From the NCBI GenBank assembly GCA_027449745.1, contig DAIDKZ010000094.1, positions 1-38,558 on the forward strand: 38,558 nucleotides of DNA, given 5' to 3'. Positions 1-10,400 of this stretch are shown piece by piece. A program made the translations under genes and the position numbers. This DNA is from Acetobacteraceae bacterium. GTDB lineage: Bacteria; Pseudomonadota; Alphaproteobacteria; Acetobacterales; Acetobacteraceae. Below the pieces are notes generated by a model that was given only the letters and a program-made list of their open reading frames with translations, was not told the DNA's origin and ran no database searches. Each line of letters starts with the position of its first letter. Position 1 is the first letter of the stretch.

Positions 1-954
1 CAGCATCTTGCCGGGGAAGCGGCGCTGGATGGCGTTGGCGAAGCGCTCGGCCTCTTCCAGGTTCGGCTCGCTGGTTTCCCACCACAGCAGATCGGCATAC
101 GGCGCATAGGCGAGCGAGCGGGCGATGGCGTATTCGACGCCGAGGCCCTGCTTGATGCGGAAGAAGCCTTCCGGCGTGCGCTCGCCGGAGAGGAACGGCC
201 GGTCGCGCTCATCGACGTCGGTCGTCAGCAGCTGGGCGGCGTGGCTGTCGGTGCGGCACAGCAGCACGGTGGGCACGCCCTCCACGTCCGCGGCCAGGCG
301 CGCCGCGTTGAGGGTGCGGATATGCTGGCTGATCGGCACTAGGACCTTGCCGCCGAGATGGCCGCACTTCTTCTCGCTGGCGAGCTGGTCCTCGAAATGG
401 ACCCCTGCGGCACCGGCCTCGATCATCGCCTTCATCAGTTCGAAGGCGTTGAGTGCACCGCCAAACCCCGCCTCGGCGTCGGCCACGATCGGGGCCATCC
501 AGTACGTGCCCGGGTCGGAGCCTTCCATGCGGGCGATCTGGTCGGCGCGGCGCAGCGCGGCGTTGAGGCGCTTGACCACCATCGGCACCGAGTTCACCGG
601 GTAGAGCGACTGATCCGGGTACATCTCACCCGCCAGGTTGGCGTCCGCCGCCACCTGCCAGCCCGAAAGGTAGATCGCCTTGAGCCCCGCCTTTACCTGC
701 TGCAGAGCCTGGTTGCCGGTCAACGCGCCGAGCGTCGGCACGAACGGCTCGGTCTTGAGCAGATGCCACAGCCGGGCCGCCCCCATCTCGGCCAGCGTGT
801 GGCGGACCCGGAAGCTGCCGGAGAGGCGCGCCACCTCGGCCGGGCTGTAGTCGCGGACGATGCCGGCGAAGCGCTCGGGATCGTGGCCCGGCGGGCTCGC
901 CAGACCGTCCGGGGCGCGGCACGGAATGATGTTCAGGGCGGGTGTGTGATGCAT
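1..954 (-). CDS. aceA: Isocitrate lyase, partial (C-terminal part lies outside the window)
   Basis: Isocitrate lyase cleaves isocitrate to glyoxylate and succinate in the cytosolic glyoxylate shunt, which allows growth on acetate or fatty acids. The 318 codons present read through the family hallmarks: the substrate/metal region [12 protein letters not shown], the catalytic loop KKCGH with its cysteine at residue 197, and [15 protein letters not shown] near the window edge. The start is the ATG whose complement lies at 952-954; GGAGAG precedes it at good Shine-Dalgarno distance. The frame runs open through base 1, so roughly the last 100-120 residues are missing because of the window boundary, not because of damage. 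It diverges from a RamB-type regulator, which is the known partner of this gene in other bacteria. Confidence 0.97.
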   Translation of the reverse strand, partial: MHHTPALNIIPCRAPDGLASPPGHDPERFAGIVRDYSPAEVARLSGSFRVRHTLAEMGAARLWHLLKTEPFVPTLGALTGNQALQQVKAGLKAIYLSGWQVAADANLAGEMYPDQSLYPVNSVPMVVKRLNAALRRADQIARMEGSDPGTYWMAPIVADAEAGFGGALNAFELMKAMIEAGAAGVHFEDQLASEKKCGHLGGKVLVPISQHIRTLNAARLAADVEGVPTVLLCRTDSHAAQLLTTDVDERDRPFLSGERTPEGFFRIKQGLGVEYAIARSLAYAPYADLLWWETSEPNLEEAERFANAIQRRFPGKML

Positions 955-1095
955 GACAACTCTCCTCGACGGCAGCGTCTGATGAGGTAAAGTTTTCACA
1001 CTGCGGCTGCGAAAGCGACCCGATAAATCGACCGGAACGCGGGAATCTGTGTGGGATTTCACCGACTCGGCCCGGTCTTGGTAAAGGATGTAAAT
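955..1095. promoter_or_regulatory. aceA / ramB-like divergent control region with operator-like dyad
   Basis: This 141-base region must hold the promoters of both divergent genes. The clearest element is an imperfect inverted repeat, TTTCACA (994-1000) and TGCGAAA (1008-1014), with a 7-base spacer and 6 of 7 positions paired. The left arm lies within AAAGTTTTCACA (989-1000), which resembles the AAAGTTTGCAAA-type sites described for RamB. I could not assign convincing -35/-10 boxes for either gene. Role as operator is inferred from position. Confidence 0.45.
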
Positions 1096-2490
1096 ATGAC
1101 CGGCCCCCAGATCGGCCGCACCGTCCGCCGATTGCGCCAGGAGCGCGGCCTGTCCCAGCAGGCCCTTGCGGCCCGGCTCGGCATTTCGGCGAGCTATTTG
1201 AACCTGATCGAACACGACCAGCGGGCGGTGACCGCCAGCCTGCTGATCAAGCTGGGCGAGACGCTGCAGGCCGATCTCGCGACGCTGTCCGGCTCGCAGG
1301 AGCGGCAGCTCGAAGTGGGGTTGCGCGAAGCCTTCGCGGATCCGCTGCTCGGCGCGGAGACGGTGCCGGAGGCGGAGGTGCAGGCGCTGGCGGCGAGCGC
1401 ACCGGGTGCGGCGCGGGCGGTGCTGGCGCTCTATCGCGCTTGGCGCGTAGCGCGCGAGGACGCCTCCGGCATCGCGCTGCCCTCGGGGCGGCGTGTGCTG
1501 CTGCCCAACGAGGAGGTGCGCGATATTTTCGATGATCGCGGCAACCATTTTCCGGCGTTGGAGGAGATCGCCGAGGCGATCGGCGCGGAACTCGATGCGC
1601 TGCCCGCGGAACGGAACCACGCGCTGGCGGAACGGCTGCGCGGCCGGCATGGGCTCGCCGTGCTCGTCCGCCCCCTCGAAGGGGCGTTGCGGGCCTACGA
1701 TCCTGCGGCGCGCAGCCTCATCCTGTCGGAACAGCTGCCGCGCGAGAGCCGCGGCTTCCACCTGGCGTTCCAGATTGCGCTGCTGGAAGCCGGCGACGGT
1801 GTCGAGCAGGTGATCGCGCAGGCCAAGCCGACCACGCCCGAGGCGGCCGCACTGCTGCGGATCGGCCTGCTCAACTACCTCGCCGGGGCCCTGCTCATGC
1901 CCTATGGCCACTATCTCGATGCCGCGCGGCTGCTGCGCCACGACATGGAAGCCCTGGCCGCGCGCTTTGGCGTCTCCTACGAACAGGCGTGCCAGCGCCT
2001 CTCGACGCTGCAGCGGCCGGGCGCGCGTGGCGTGCCGTTCTTCTTCCTGCGCGTCGATCCCGCCGGCAATGTCGGCAAGCGTTTCTCCGCTGCCGGCTTT
2101 CCGTTCGCGCGTTTTGGCGGGTCCTGCCCGCGCTGGGTGGTGCATCTCGCCTTCGCCACGCCCGGCGCCGTGCGGGTTCAGCTGGCGAGCCTGCCGGACG
2201 GTGCCGCGTTTCTCTGCTTTGCCCGCACCGTCAGCGGGCCGTCGGCCCGCTGGGGCGATCCGCGGCCGACCCATGTGGTGGCGATGGGCTGCGCCGTCGC
2301 CAACGCCGCCGAGGTGGTCTACGCCGACGGTCTGGACCTCGAGCGCGCCGCCGTCGGCATCGGCCTGTCCTGTCGGCTGTGCGAACGCCCGGACTGCCGC
2401 AGTCGTGCCTTCCCGCCGCTCGAACACCGGCTTGCCTTCGATCCCGCCCGGCGCGGCCTCAGCCCGTTCGCCTTCGAGCCAAAGCGGTGA
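1096..2490 (+). CDS. RamB/PrpR-type transcriptional regulator (XRE HTH + IrrE-like + DUF2083)
   Basis: Cytoplasmic DNA-binding regulator of 464 residues in the short-chain fatty acyl / RamB family, which controls acetate, propionate and glyoxylate genes. An XRE helix-turn-helix occupies about residues 5-62 ([20 protein letters not shown]). The middle is an IrrE/ImmA-like domain in which the HExxH protease motif is replaced by [13 protein letters not shown], so it is probably a ligand sensor, not a protease. The C-terminal DUF2083 region carries C426-x2-C429-x4-C434 plus C344, reminiscent of the iron-sulfur cysteines of PrpR. I chose ATG 1096 over the upstream in-frame GTG 1051 because AAAGGA lies 7 bases before it and the HTH then begins at the usual place. 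Divergent from aceA, its likely target. Confidence 0.9.
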   Translation: MTGPQIGRTVRRLRQERGLSQQALAARLGISASYLNLIEHDQRAVTASLLIKLGETLQADLATLSGSQERQLEVGLREAFADPLLGAETVPEAEVQALAASAPGAARAVLALYRAWRVAREDASGIALPSGRRVLLPNEEVRDIFDDRGNHFPALEEIAEAIGAELDALPAERNHALAERLRGRHGLAVLVRPLEGALRAYDPAARSLILSEQLPRESRGFHLAFQIALLEAGDGVEQVIAQAKPTTPEAAALLRIGLLNYLAGALLMPYGHYLDAARLLRHDMEALAARFGVSYEQACQRLSTLQRPGARGVPFFFLRVDPAGNVGKRFSAAGFPFARFGGSCPRWVVHLAFATPGAVRVQLASLPDGAAFLCFARTVSGPSARWGDPRPTHVVAMGCAVANAAEVVYADGLDLERAAVGIGLSCRLCERPDCRSRAFPPLEHRLAFDPARRGLSPFAFEPKR

Positions 2491-2587
2491 CCTGGCATAA
2501 AATGCCGGCTGAACCAGCCCTCCACGCGATTGCCTGCCGGAGCCGATTGTTGCACCTTTGATCCTGCACGAGGGGGGAGCAGGGGTC

Positions 2588-4345
2588 GTGTGGGGAGCCT
2601 TTCGGCGTGGGGAGCGTTGGCGTCGCGCATGGCCGGCTGGCTTGACCGCTCTCGTCGCCGGTCTGCTTCCGTTGGCAGCGGCGGCACAGCCCGGAACGTT
2701 CATACCGCAGGCGTCACCGATCCCGCACATGCTGGCGCCGGAAACTCCGAGCGTCGGCGGCCTGCCGGCCGCACCGCAGCCTGCGGCGCCCGCCGCGGTG
2801 CCGGCGACCGAGGTCGCGGTCACCAGCGTCGCGATCGAGGGCGCCACCGTCTACCCGCCCGAACGGCTGGAGTCTTTCACGACGGGCCTGGTCGGTCCCG
2901 CGATCAAGCTGGCACGTATCGAGGCGGCGCGGGTGGCGCTGCTCAATCTCTATCGCGGCGACGGCTACGTTCTCTCCACCGTCTCCGCCTCGCTCGACGA
3001 GACCGGACGGCTGCGGTTTCTCGTGCTCGAGGGGCGGATTTCGGACGTCAAGCTGGACGGCGAGATCGGTCCTGCCGGTGTCCAGGTTCTGCGCTTTCTG
3101 CGCCACCTCACCGAGAAGGCTCCGATCGACGAGGCGACGCTCGAGCGGTGGTTGTTGCTGGCGCAGGATATTCCCGGCGTATCGCTGCACGCGGTGCTGC
3201 GCCCGTCGGCGGAAACGCCGGGCGCGATGACGTTGGTGGCGCAGGTCAGCCGCAGCGCCGTCTCCGGCCTGTTCACTGCGGATAATTACGCGTTCCGGGC
3301 GACCGGGCCCGAGGAATATCTGGGCGCCATCGATTTCAACAGCTTCACCTCGCTCGGTGAGCGGACGGAACTGTCGCTCTACCAGGGCAACGCCGGAACC
3401 CAGACCTTCGGCCAAGCGTCGGAGGAATTCTATGTCGGGGATTCGGGCCTGCGGGTTCGGGTCTATGGCGGCGCCGGAATCGCCACGCCGTCGGGCGAGT
3501 TGCGGGCGATCGGCTACCAGGACCTGATCGATCTCGGCGGGCTTTCGGCTACCTACCCGCTGCTGCGCTCGCGTCAGCAGAGCCTGACGCTCGGCGCCTA
3601 TTTCGACGTCGAGCAGATGGAGATCCTGACCAATTCGGGGGTTGGCGGCAGCTCCGCGCGGGCGAGCTTCGACGCGCTGCGGGTGTTTCGGTTCGGCGCC
3701 GACTATGCGCGCCAGGACCTTCTGCTCGGCGGCGACCGGGTCGCGCTGAACACAGCGAATGCCCGCGTCTCGCAGGGCATCCCGGGGCTGGACGGAACGT
3801 CCAACGCCAACCCGTTCCCCGGGCGTCTCGGCCAGCGGATCGACTTCACCAAGGTCAACGCCGAGTTCACACGGACCCAGACACTGTTCCAGCCATGGGC
3901 CGATGCGACCGTCGCCCTGAAGGGCTTGGTGGTCGGCCAATATACCAACGACGTGCTGCCGCCGTTCGAGGAGTTCTATCTCGGCGGACCGAACTACACG
4001 CGCGGCTATTTCTGGGGCGAGGCGTTCGGCGACCGTGCCCTCGCCGCCACGGCGGAGCTCGATCTCAACGAGTCGCTCGACGTGCGCGTCTTCGGGCACA
4101 GCCTGCCGCTCGCGGCGCAGTTCTACGTCTTCTACGATTGGGGCGAGACCTGGGACGTGACGCGTGGCGATCCGCACGCCGTCCTGCGGTCCGCAGGCGT
4201 CGGCACGCGGCTCGATCTCACCCAGTATGTCGAGTTCGATGTCATCGGCGCCGAGCGCTTCAGCCGTACCCCGTTCGGGACCGCCGGCGGGCTGCGGCCG
4301 CTGAGCGCCGATGCGATCTACTGGCAGGTGCTGGCGCATTTCTGA
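2588..4345 (+). CDS. Two-partner secretion outer-membrane transporter, TpsB / ShlB-FhaC family
   Basis: Omp85-superfamily beta-barrel protein of 585 residues that exports a TpsA partner across the outer membrane. A signal peptide (hydrophobic core about residues 16-29, ending AAAA before QPGTF) is followed by a proline-rich stretch, two POTRA-like domains (about 77-150 and 151-220) and a C-terminal barrel from about 225. The loop-6 motif is present as [11 protein letters not shown] (RGY at 472-474), and the last strands include VFYDWGETW. Start: GTG 2588 is preferred over the upstream TTG 2558 because a G-rich AGGGGGGAG sequence lies about 8-10 bases upstream and the signal peptide then has normal length. 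The tpsA partner starts 90 bases downstream on the same strand, so the pair is almost certainly co-transcribed. Confidence 0.93.
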   Translation: MWGAFRRGERWRRAWPAGLTALVAGLLPLAAAAQPGTFIPQASPIPHMLAPETPSVGGLPAAPQPAAPAAVPATEVAVTSVAIEGATVYPPERLESFTTGLVGPAIKLARIEAARVALLNLYRGDGYVLSTVSASLDETGRLRFLVLEGRISDVKLDGEIGPAGVQVLRFLRHLTEKAPIDEATLERWLLLAQDIPGVSLHAVLRPSAETPGAMTLVAQVSRSAVSGLFTADNYAFRATGPEEYLGAIDFNSFTSLGERTELSLYQGNAGTQTFGQASEEFYVGDSGLRVRVYGGAGIATPSGELRAIGYQDLIDLGGLSATYPLLRSRQQSLTLGAYFDVEQMEILTNSGVGGSSARASFDALRVFRFGADYARQDLLLGGDRVALNTANARVSQGIPGLDGTSNANPFPGRLGQRIDFTKVNAEFTRTQTLFQPWADATVALKGLVVGQYTNDVLPPFEEFYLGGPNYTRGYFWGEAFGDRALAATAELDLNESLDVRVFGHSLPLAAQFYVFYDWGETWDVTRGDPHAVLRSAGVGTRLDLTQYVEFDVIGAERFSRTPFGTAGGLRPLSADAIYWQVLAHF

Positions 4346-4435
4346 AGGCTCCGGCCGGCATTGGCTGGGGACGATCAAACCGCCGAAGCCTGGCCTCAGC
4401 CGGCCAAGACCGTGGCGAGCGATAAGGCGAAAACG

Positions 4436-7400
4436 ATGCCGAAGACCGGGGTGCGAGAGCGGGGTGGGAGCGGACGGGGGACGATCCGTGCCGTCGGTCT
4501 GCTGCGACGCAGGCGCGCAGTGCTGCTGCGCGAGACCGCGCTCCAGGCCGCGGCTCTGACCCTGCTGGCGCTGCCGGTGCGGGCGCAGCCGGCGGCGAAT
4601 GCGCGGCCGACCGGGGGCAGTGTCATTGCCGGCAGTGCCACGATCGGCCAGTCGGCCAGCACGACCACGATCACTCAAACCACGCCGTTCGGCGCCCTGA
4701 CCTGGAGCGGGTTCGATGTCGGTGCCGGTCAGAGCGTCCAGTTCCGCCAGCCCTCCGCCAACGCGCTGACCGTCAACGAGGTGACGGCGCCGAACCCCTC
4801 GCTCATCGCCGGCCATATCGACGCCAACGGACGGCTCGTGCTGATCAACCGCTCGGGCGTGGTGTTCTATCCCGGCGCGCAGGTCGACGCCGCGGGGCTC
4901 GTCGTCTCGGCCATCGGCATGAACCAAGCCGCGGCGAAGCAGGGCCAGCTGGTGCTGGACCAGCCGGCGCGCGCCGGCGCACGCATCGTCAACGCCGGAA
5001 CGCTGACGGTGAAGCAGACCGGCCTCGCTGCACTGGTGGCGCCGCAGGTGGCGAATTCCGGGGTCATTTCGGCAAAGCTTGGCCACGTCGTGCTCGCCGG
5101 CGGCGCCGTCGATACCGTCGATCTCTATGGGGACGGGCTGGTTTCCTTCGACGTCACCCGCCAGACGCACCCGGCGGGGGACGGCAAGACGGCGCTGGTC
5201 ACCAACACCGGAACCGTGCTGGCCCAGGGCGGCACGGTGACGCTGACGGCAGCCCAGGCGGACGGTCTCGTGCAGACCCTGGTCGATGCCGGCGGACGCA
5301 TTGTCGCAAACAGTGTCGGGGCGCAGCGTGGCGCGATCGAGATCGCCGGGACCGGCGGGTCGATCGTCATCGCCGGCCGCCTTGCCGCCGATGGCCGCGC
5401 GCCAGGTGAGACCGGCGGGTCCGTGGCGGCGACCACGACCGGCACCGTGCTGCTCACCCCCACCGCCCATGTCTCCGCATCCGGTACGGCCGGCGGCGGT
5501 GCTGTTGCACTTGGCACGACGCTCGCCCGTGCGACCGGCGGTTCGGCGGTGCAGGCACCGATGGCGAAGCGGGTCGCCATCGCCAAGGGTGCGCGCATCG
5601 CGGCGGACGCGACCGGGCGGGGCGCTGGCGGGACGGTGACGGCGCTCTCGACCGAGGCGACCATCCAGCTCGGCACGATCTCCGCCCGCGGTGGTCCGCA
5701 GGGCGGGGATGGCGGACATGTCGAGATTTCGTCGATGGGCGCGCTCGATCTCTCCGGCATCATCGATGTCGCCGGGCCGCTCGGCGCGGCGGGAACGATC
5801 CTGATCGACCCCGTCGACCTGGTGATCGCGAATGCGGGCAACAACATCGCGCTGACCGACAACACCGATCCCAATCTTGCGTTCGCGACCATTGGGACGA
5901 GCAACCCGGCGACCATCACGGTCACGCAGATCGAAGGTCTGCACGGCAACATTCATCTCGAGGCGAGCAACAACCTCACCGTCGGCACCGGCAGCAGCCT
6001 CAGCCTGTCGCTCGGCCGCGGTCAGGCACTCACCCTGGAGGCCGGCAACAATCTCACCGTCAGCACCAACGCCACGCTGAGCACGAATGCGGCCGACATG
6101 GTGCTCACGGCGGCCTCGACCAGGAGCCCGACGCCGAACCCGGCGGGCTCGCTCGACATCGCCGGAACGCTCGTCGTCAATGGCAATCTCACCCTCAACG
6201 CTGGCAGCGGCGGCATCGGCCTCAGCGCGATTGCCTCGGTCACGGCAGGCAACATCACCGTCAACGCTCCGGCCGGCGCGGTCAGCGAACTCTCGGGCGG
6301 ACTGGTCAACACGCCCGGCACGCTGTTCGCGAGCGCGACCACGATCGATCTGCCGACGAATAGTGCCGGCGTCTCCAACAGCATCGCTACACTCGGCAAT
6401 ATCAGCACCGACGGCGGTCTGACCCTGACCATCTTCGGCCCGCTTAGCGTGAATGGTCCGCTGGTCGAAACCAAGAGCGCGATTACGCTGACTGATATCG
6501 GCAGCAGCAGCGGGATTGTTCTCAATGGCAACCTGCTGGCCGCAACCGGCGTAACCCTCAAGTCCCTTGGCGCCATCACCCAGAGCAGCGGCACCATCGG
6601 CCCATCCGGCACCGGCACGATCACCCTTTCGGGCAGCGCCGGCGGCGCGGTGTCGCTGAACAGCCTCGACGGCGTGCTCGGGAGTTTCAGCTCGAATGGC
6701 GGCTTCTCCTTCACCAAGAGTCAGGGCCTCGTTCTCACCGGCAATCTCGATGACCCGTCCGGGCCGATCGCGCTCACGGCCGCGAGCGGGGACTTGAAGC
6801 TTCAGGGCTCGATCAACACGAACGGCACCGTCGACCTGCAGGCGCCTGCCGGCAGCATCGTGCAGAGCCTCGGGACGATCGGGCCTAACGATGGGTTTGG
6901 CAAAGTCGCGGTCAATGCGAGTGCCGCCAACGTCATCCTGCTGACCGATCCGAACCTGATCGCGATACTCGGCGCCCTCACCGCCACGAACGGCGGCATA
7001 ACCGTGACTCAGGAGAGCGCCGCGTCACCCAACCCGTCGGTGCCGGTCACTATTTTGGGGCCGATCCACGCCGGAACCGGGCAGGCCATCGTCCTGACCG
7101 CGGATTCGATCGACCTGACCAACACCCCGACCGTGTCCGCCCCCAACGGGTCCATCCAGCTGGCGCCGGCCACGGCTGGCAGCGGCGTGGCGCTGTGGAG
7201 CGGTGGCCCACTCATGACCTCTCTCTCCGTCGCCACGCCGAACCTGATCAATTTCACTGCCGGCGCCCTGATCCTCGGGTCGGCATCGACCGGTGCGATC
7301 CAGATCGGCTCCCCGCTCGGTTACAACGGAGGACCGGTCGTCATGCCGAGCGGGCTGCCCGCGCTCGGGCTCGCCGGCGCCAAAGTGACCCAGACCGATC

Positions 7401-10400
7401 CTCTCAGTGTGCCGCTGCTGTTCGGCAGCACCGGCGCGGTCAATCTCCCCCTGGCCAACAACGTTGGCACGATCGGCGCCTACGCCGCGAGCGGCTCTTT
7501 CGCTCTGACCAACGCCGTCGGCATCGTTGTTGGCGGCGCGCTCAGTGTGCCCGGCGGAGCCGTCAGCCTGATCGCCCAAACCGGGGCGATCGGCGAGACC
7601 GGCACCGGGAGCATCACCGCTGCCTCGCTCACCGGCAGCGCAGGCCAAACCGTGCAACTTGACGCGACCCATGTCTCGGCCGGCGCGACGGTGGCCAACA
7701 ACCAGATCGGCACCCTGGCCGGCTTCACCTCGTTCGGCGGCTTCGCGCTCGCGAACGGCCAGGCGCTCACCGTGTCCGCCCCGCTCTCGGACACCGCCGG
7801 CCCGGTCTCGCTCACCACCACCGCCGGCGGTCTCACCCTCGGCGCCTCGATCACGGCCGTGGGCAGCGTGACCCTCAATTCGGCCGGGGCGATCACGCAG
7901 ACCGCGGGCACGATCGGGCCGTCCACCAATGCGCCGCTGGCGCTCACCGGCAGCGCCGGCGGGGCGGTGTCGCTGCCGGACGCCAATCAGATCGCGACCC
8001 TCGCCGGCTTCACCTCGTCGGGCGGCTTCACGCTCGCCGACGCCCAGGCGCTCACCGTCTCGGCCCCGCTGCAGGACACCGGGACCAACGGCACCATCGT
8101 GCTGAGCACCGCGACCGGCGATCTGATCCTCAACGCCAACCTGATCGCCGCCTCCGCCACGCTCGACCCGTTCGGTGCGCTCACCCAGACCGCGGGCACC
8201 ATCGCCGTCGGCATGCTGGCCGGCAAGACCGGTGGCACCGTCGCCCTGCCCGACGCCAACGCAATCGCCGCGCTCGGCTCGTTCACCGCCGGCAGCACGT
8301 TCAGCCTGACCGAAGCGGCCAGCCAGGCCTTGACCCTGACCGGCCCGCTCGCCGCGCCATCGGTGAATTTCTCCGGTGGAACCATCACCGAGAGCACGGG
8401 CGTGGTGAACACACAGACGCTTTCGGCCAACGTCGCCGCGCTCTCGCTCCCCCAGGGCAACAGCATCGGCCTCGAGACCGGTCTGATCGCCACTGTCGGC
8501 GGGGTGACCCTGGCCGAGGCGCCGGCCACGCCGCTGACGGTGGGGGGAGCGATCACCGTGCCAACTGGGCAGACCATCGCGCTCACCGCCGACACCGTGA
8601 CGCCGGGTGCGACGCCGGCCCTGAACGCGCCGGGCGGCGTGGTCATGCTCGCGCCGGCGACGCCGAACACCGACCTCACCTTCTTCGGTGCCGGCAACGC
8701 CAGTGGCAGCTTCGTCACGAACACCGGGCTCAGCGTGAATGCCGGCACGATCGCGCTCGGCAATGCCGCCACCGGCACCATAACCCTCGGGAATGGCGGA
8801 CTTCTCGACCTGCTCTCGGGCGGCGTCTCAACCCTGCAGGTGAATGGTGCGGCGGTGCAGGAGACCGGTGCCATCCGCGTCGGCACGCTGAGCGGCGCCC
8901 TCGGCGGCGATCTGACCCTTCCAGGCCCCAACGAGATCGTCACGCTCGGCAGCTTCACCAGCACGGCCGGAAGTCTCACCTTGGTCGAGGGATCAGGACA
9001 AAATCTCAGCATCACCGGCCCGGTGACCGCGACGGGGGGCGGCGCCAGCAGCATAAACGCCCCGGGCGGCATCACCGTCGGCGGCAATGTCGATGCCAGC
9101 GCGCTTGCCCTCGTGGGCGGTCCGATCAGCCAGAGTGCCGGCACGCTCACCGCCAGCAGCACCCTCACCCTCAGCGGCGGGCCGATCAGCCAGAGCGGCG
9201 GGATCATCAATGCCACGACCCTGACGGGCTCCGGCGGCCCGGTCAGTCTCGTCTCGGCCAATACCATCACCAATCTGGGCAACTTCACCTCCGGCGATTT
9301 CACCCTGACCGAGGCCGCCGGGCAGACGGTGTCGATCGTCGGCACGGTCTCCGCCCAGTCGGTCACCCTGAATACCGGGGCCTTCGTCGAGAATGGCGGC
9401 ATCATCAGCGCGGCCACGCTCGCCGCATCCGGTGGTTCGCTGCAGCTCTTGGGTGCGAACCAGATCAACACGCTCGGATCGATCGCGACCTCGGGTGGTG
9501 TCGCGCTCACCGAGGCGGCGGGCCAGGTGCTCACCGTCTCCGGTCCGGTCACTGATCCGAACAACATCGCCCTGACCGCGCCTGGCGGGATCGTCGTCGC
9601 CGGCTCCCTCGGGGCTTCGATTGTTTCGCTGACCGGCGGTGCGATCACCCAGACCGGGGGCACGATCTCGGCCCCGTTCCTCCTCGTTCTCAATGGCGGG
9701 CCGATCACGCAGACCGGCGGCGTCATCTCCGCCGGCACGCTGAGCGGGGCCGGCGGGCCGGTCGATCTGCCCGATGCCAACAGCATCACCGCGCTCGGCA
9801 GCTTCATGAGCTCCGGTGGGTTCGCGTTGACCGAGGCCGCGGGCCAGGCGCTCACGGTCTATGGTCCGCTCACCGATTCGACCTTGATCAGTCTCGATGC
9901 ACCGGGCGGGATGACGCTCGCCGGCACGATCTCCGCGCCGATCGTCTCGCTCAGTGGCGGCGCGATCACCCAGATACAAGGCCCTCTGGTCGCGGACTCG
10001 CCCACGCCCGGCCCCTCCTTCATCGCCACCGGCGCGCTGACCGGCTCGGCGGCTTCGGCGGGCCTCACTCAGCCTAACCAGGTCAATCAGGTCGCCGGAT
10101 TTTCTACGGGCGGCGATTTCGTGCTCACCGAGGCGACCGGGCAGAGCCTCGCCATCGCCGGCGCCGGCCTGCATGCGGGCGGCGCGGTCCTGCTCACCGT
10201 ACCGAGCGCGCTCACGCTCACCGCCGGCACGCTCGCTGGCGCCTCGGTCGCACTCGCCGTCGACGGCGCGGTATCGGAAACGGGCGGCGTGATGCACGTC
10301 GCGGGCGCGCTCACCGGCAGAGCCGGCGATCTCAATCTGGGCGGTGGCAACGAGATCGCCAGCCTCGGCAGCCTCACTTCGCTCGCCGGGCTCGCGGTGA

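Noticed and set aside
1051-1095. Upstream GTG start for the RamB-like regulator
   Set aside because: No ribosome binding site; it would add 15 residues before the HTH. ATG 1096 has AAAGGA at the right distance.
1531-1780. Metalloprotease activity of the IrrE-like domain in the regulator
   Set aside because: The HExxH motif is missing (RGFHLAFQ instead), so peptidase activity is unlikely.
2494-2519. Small inverted repeats after the regulator stop (GGCAT/ATGCC and GGCTG/CAGCC)
   Set aside because: Stems of only 5 bp without a U-run; not distinguishable from chance in this GC-rich sequence.
2714-5956. A 1080-codon open frame on the minus strand across tpsB and the start of tpsA
   Set aside because: It is the antisense shadow of two well-supported genes in GC-rich DNA. 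Its product is rich in Arg, Gly, Asp and Ala without any recognisable domain.
7987-9855. Long minus-strand open frames inside tpsA (also 10087-11427 and 8993-10417)
   Set aside because: They mirror the repeat pattern of tpsA; the products are Pro/Ala/Val or Arg/Gly-rich repeats with no signal or domain of their own.
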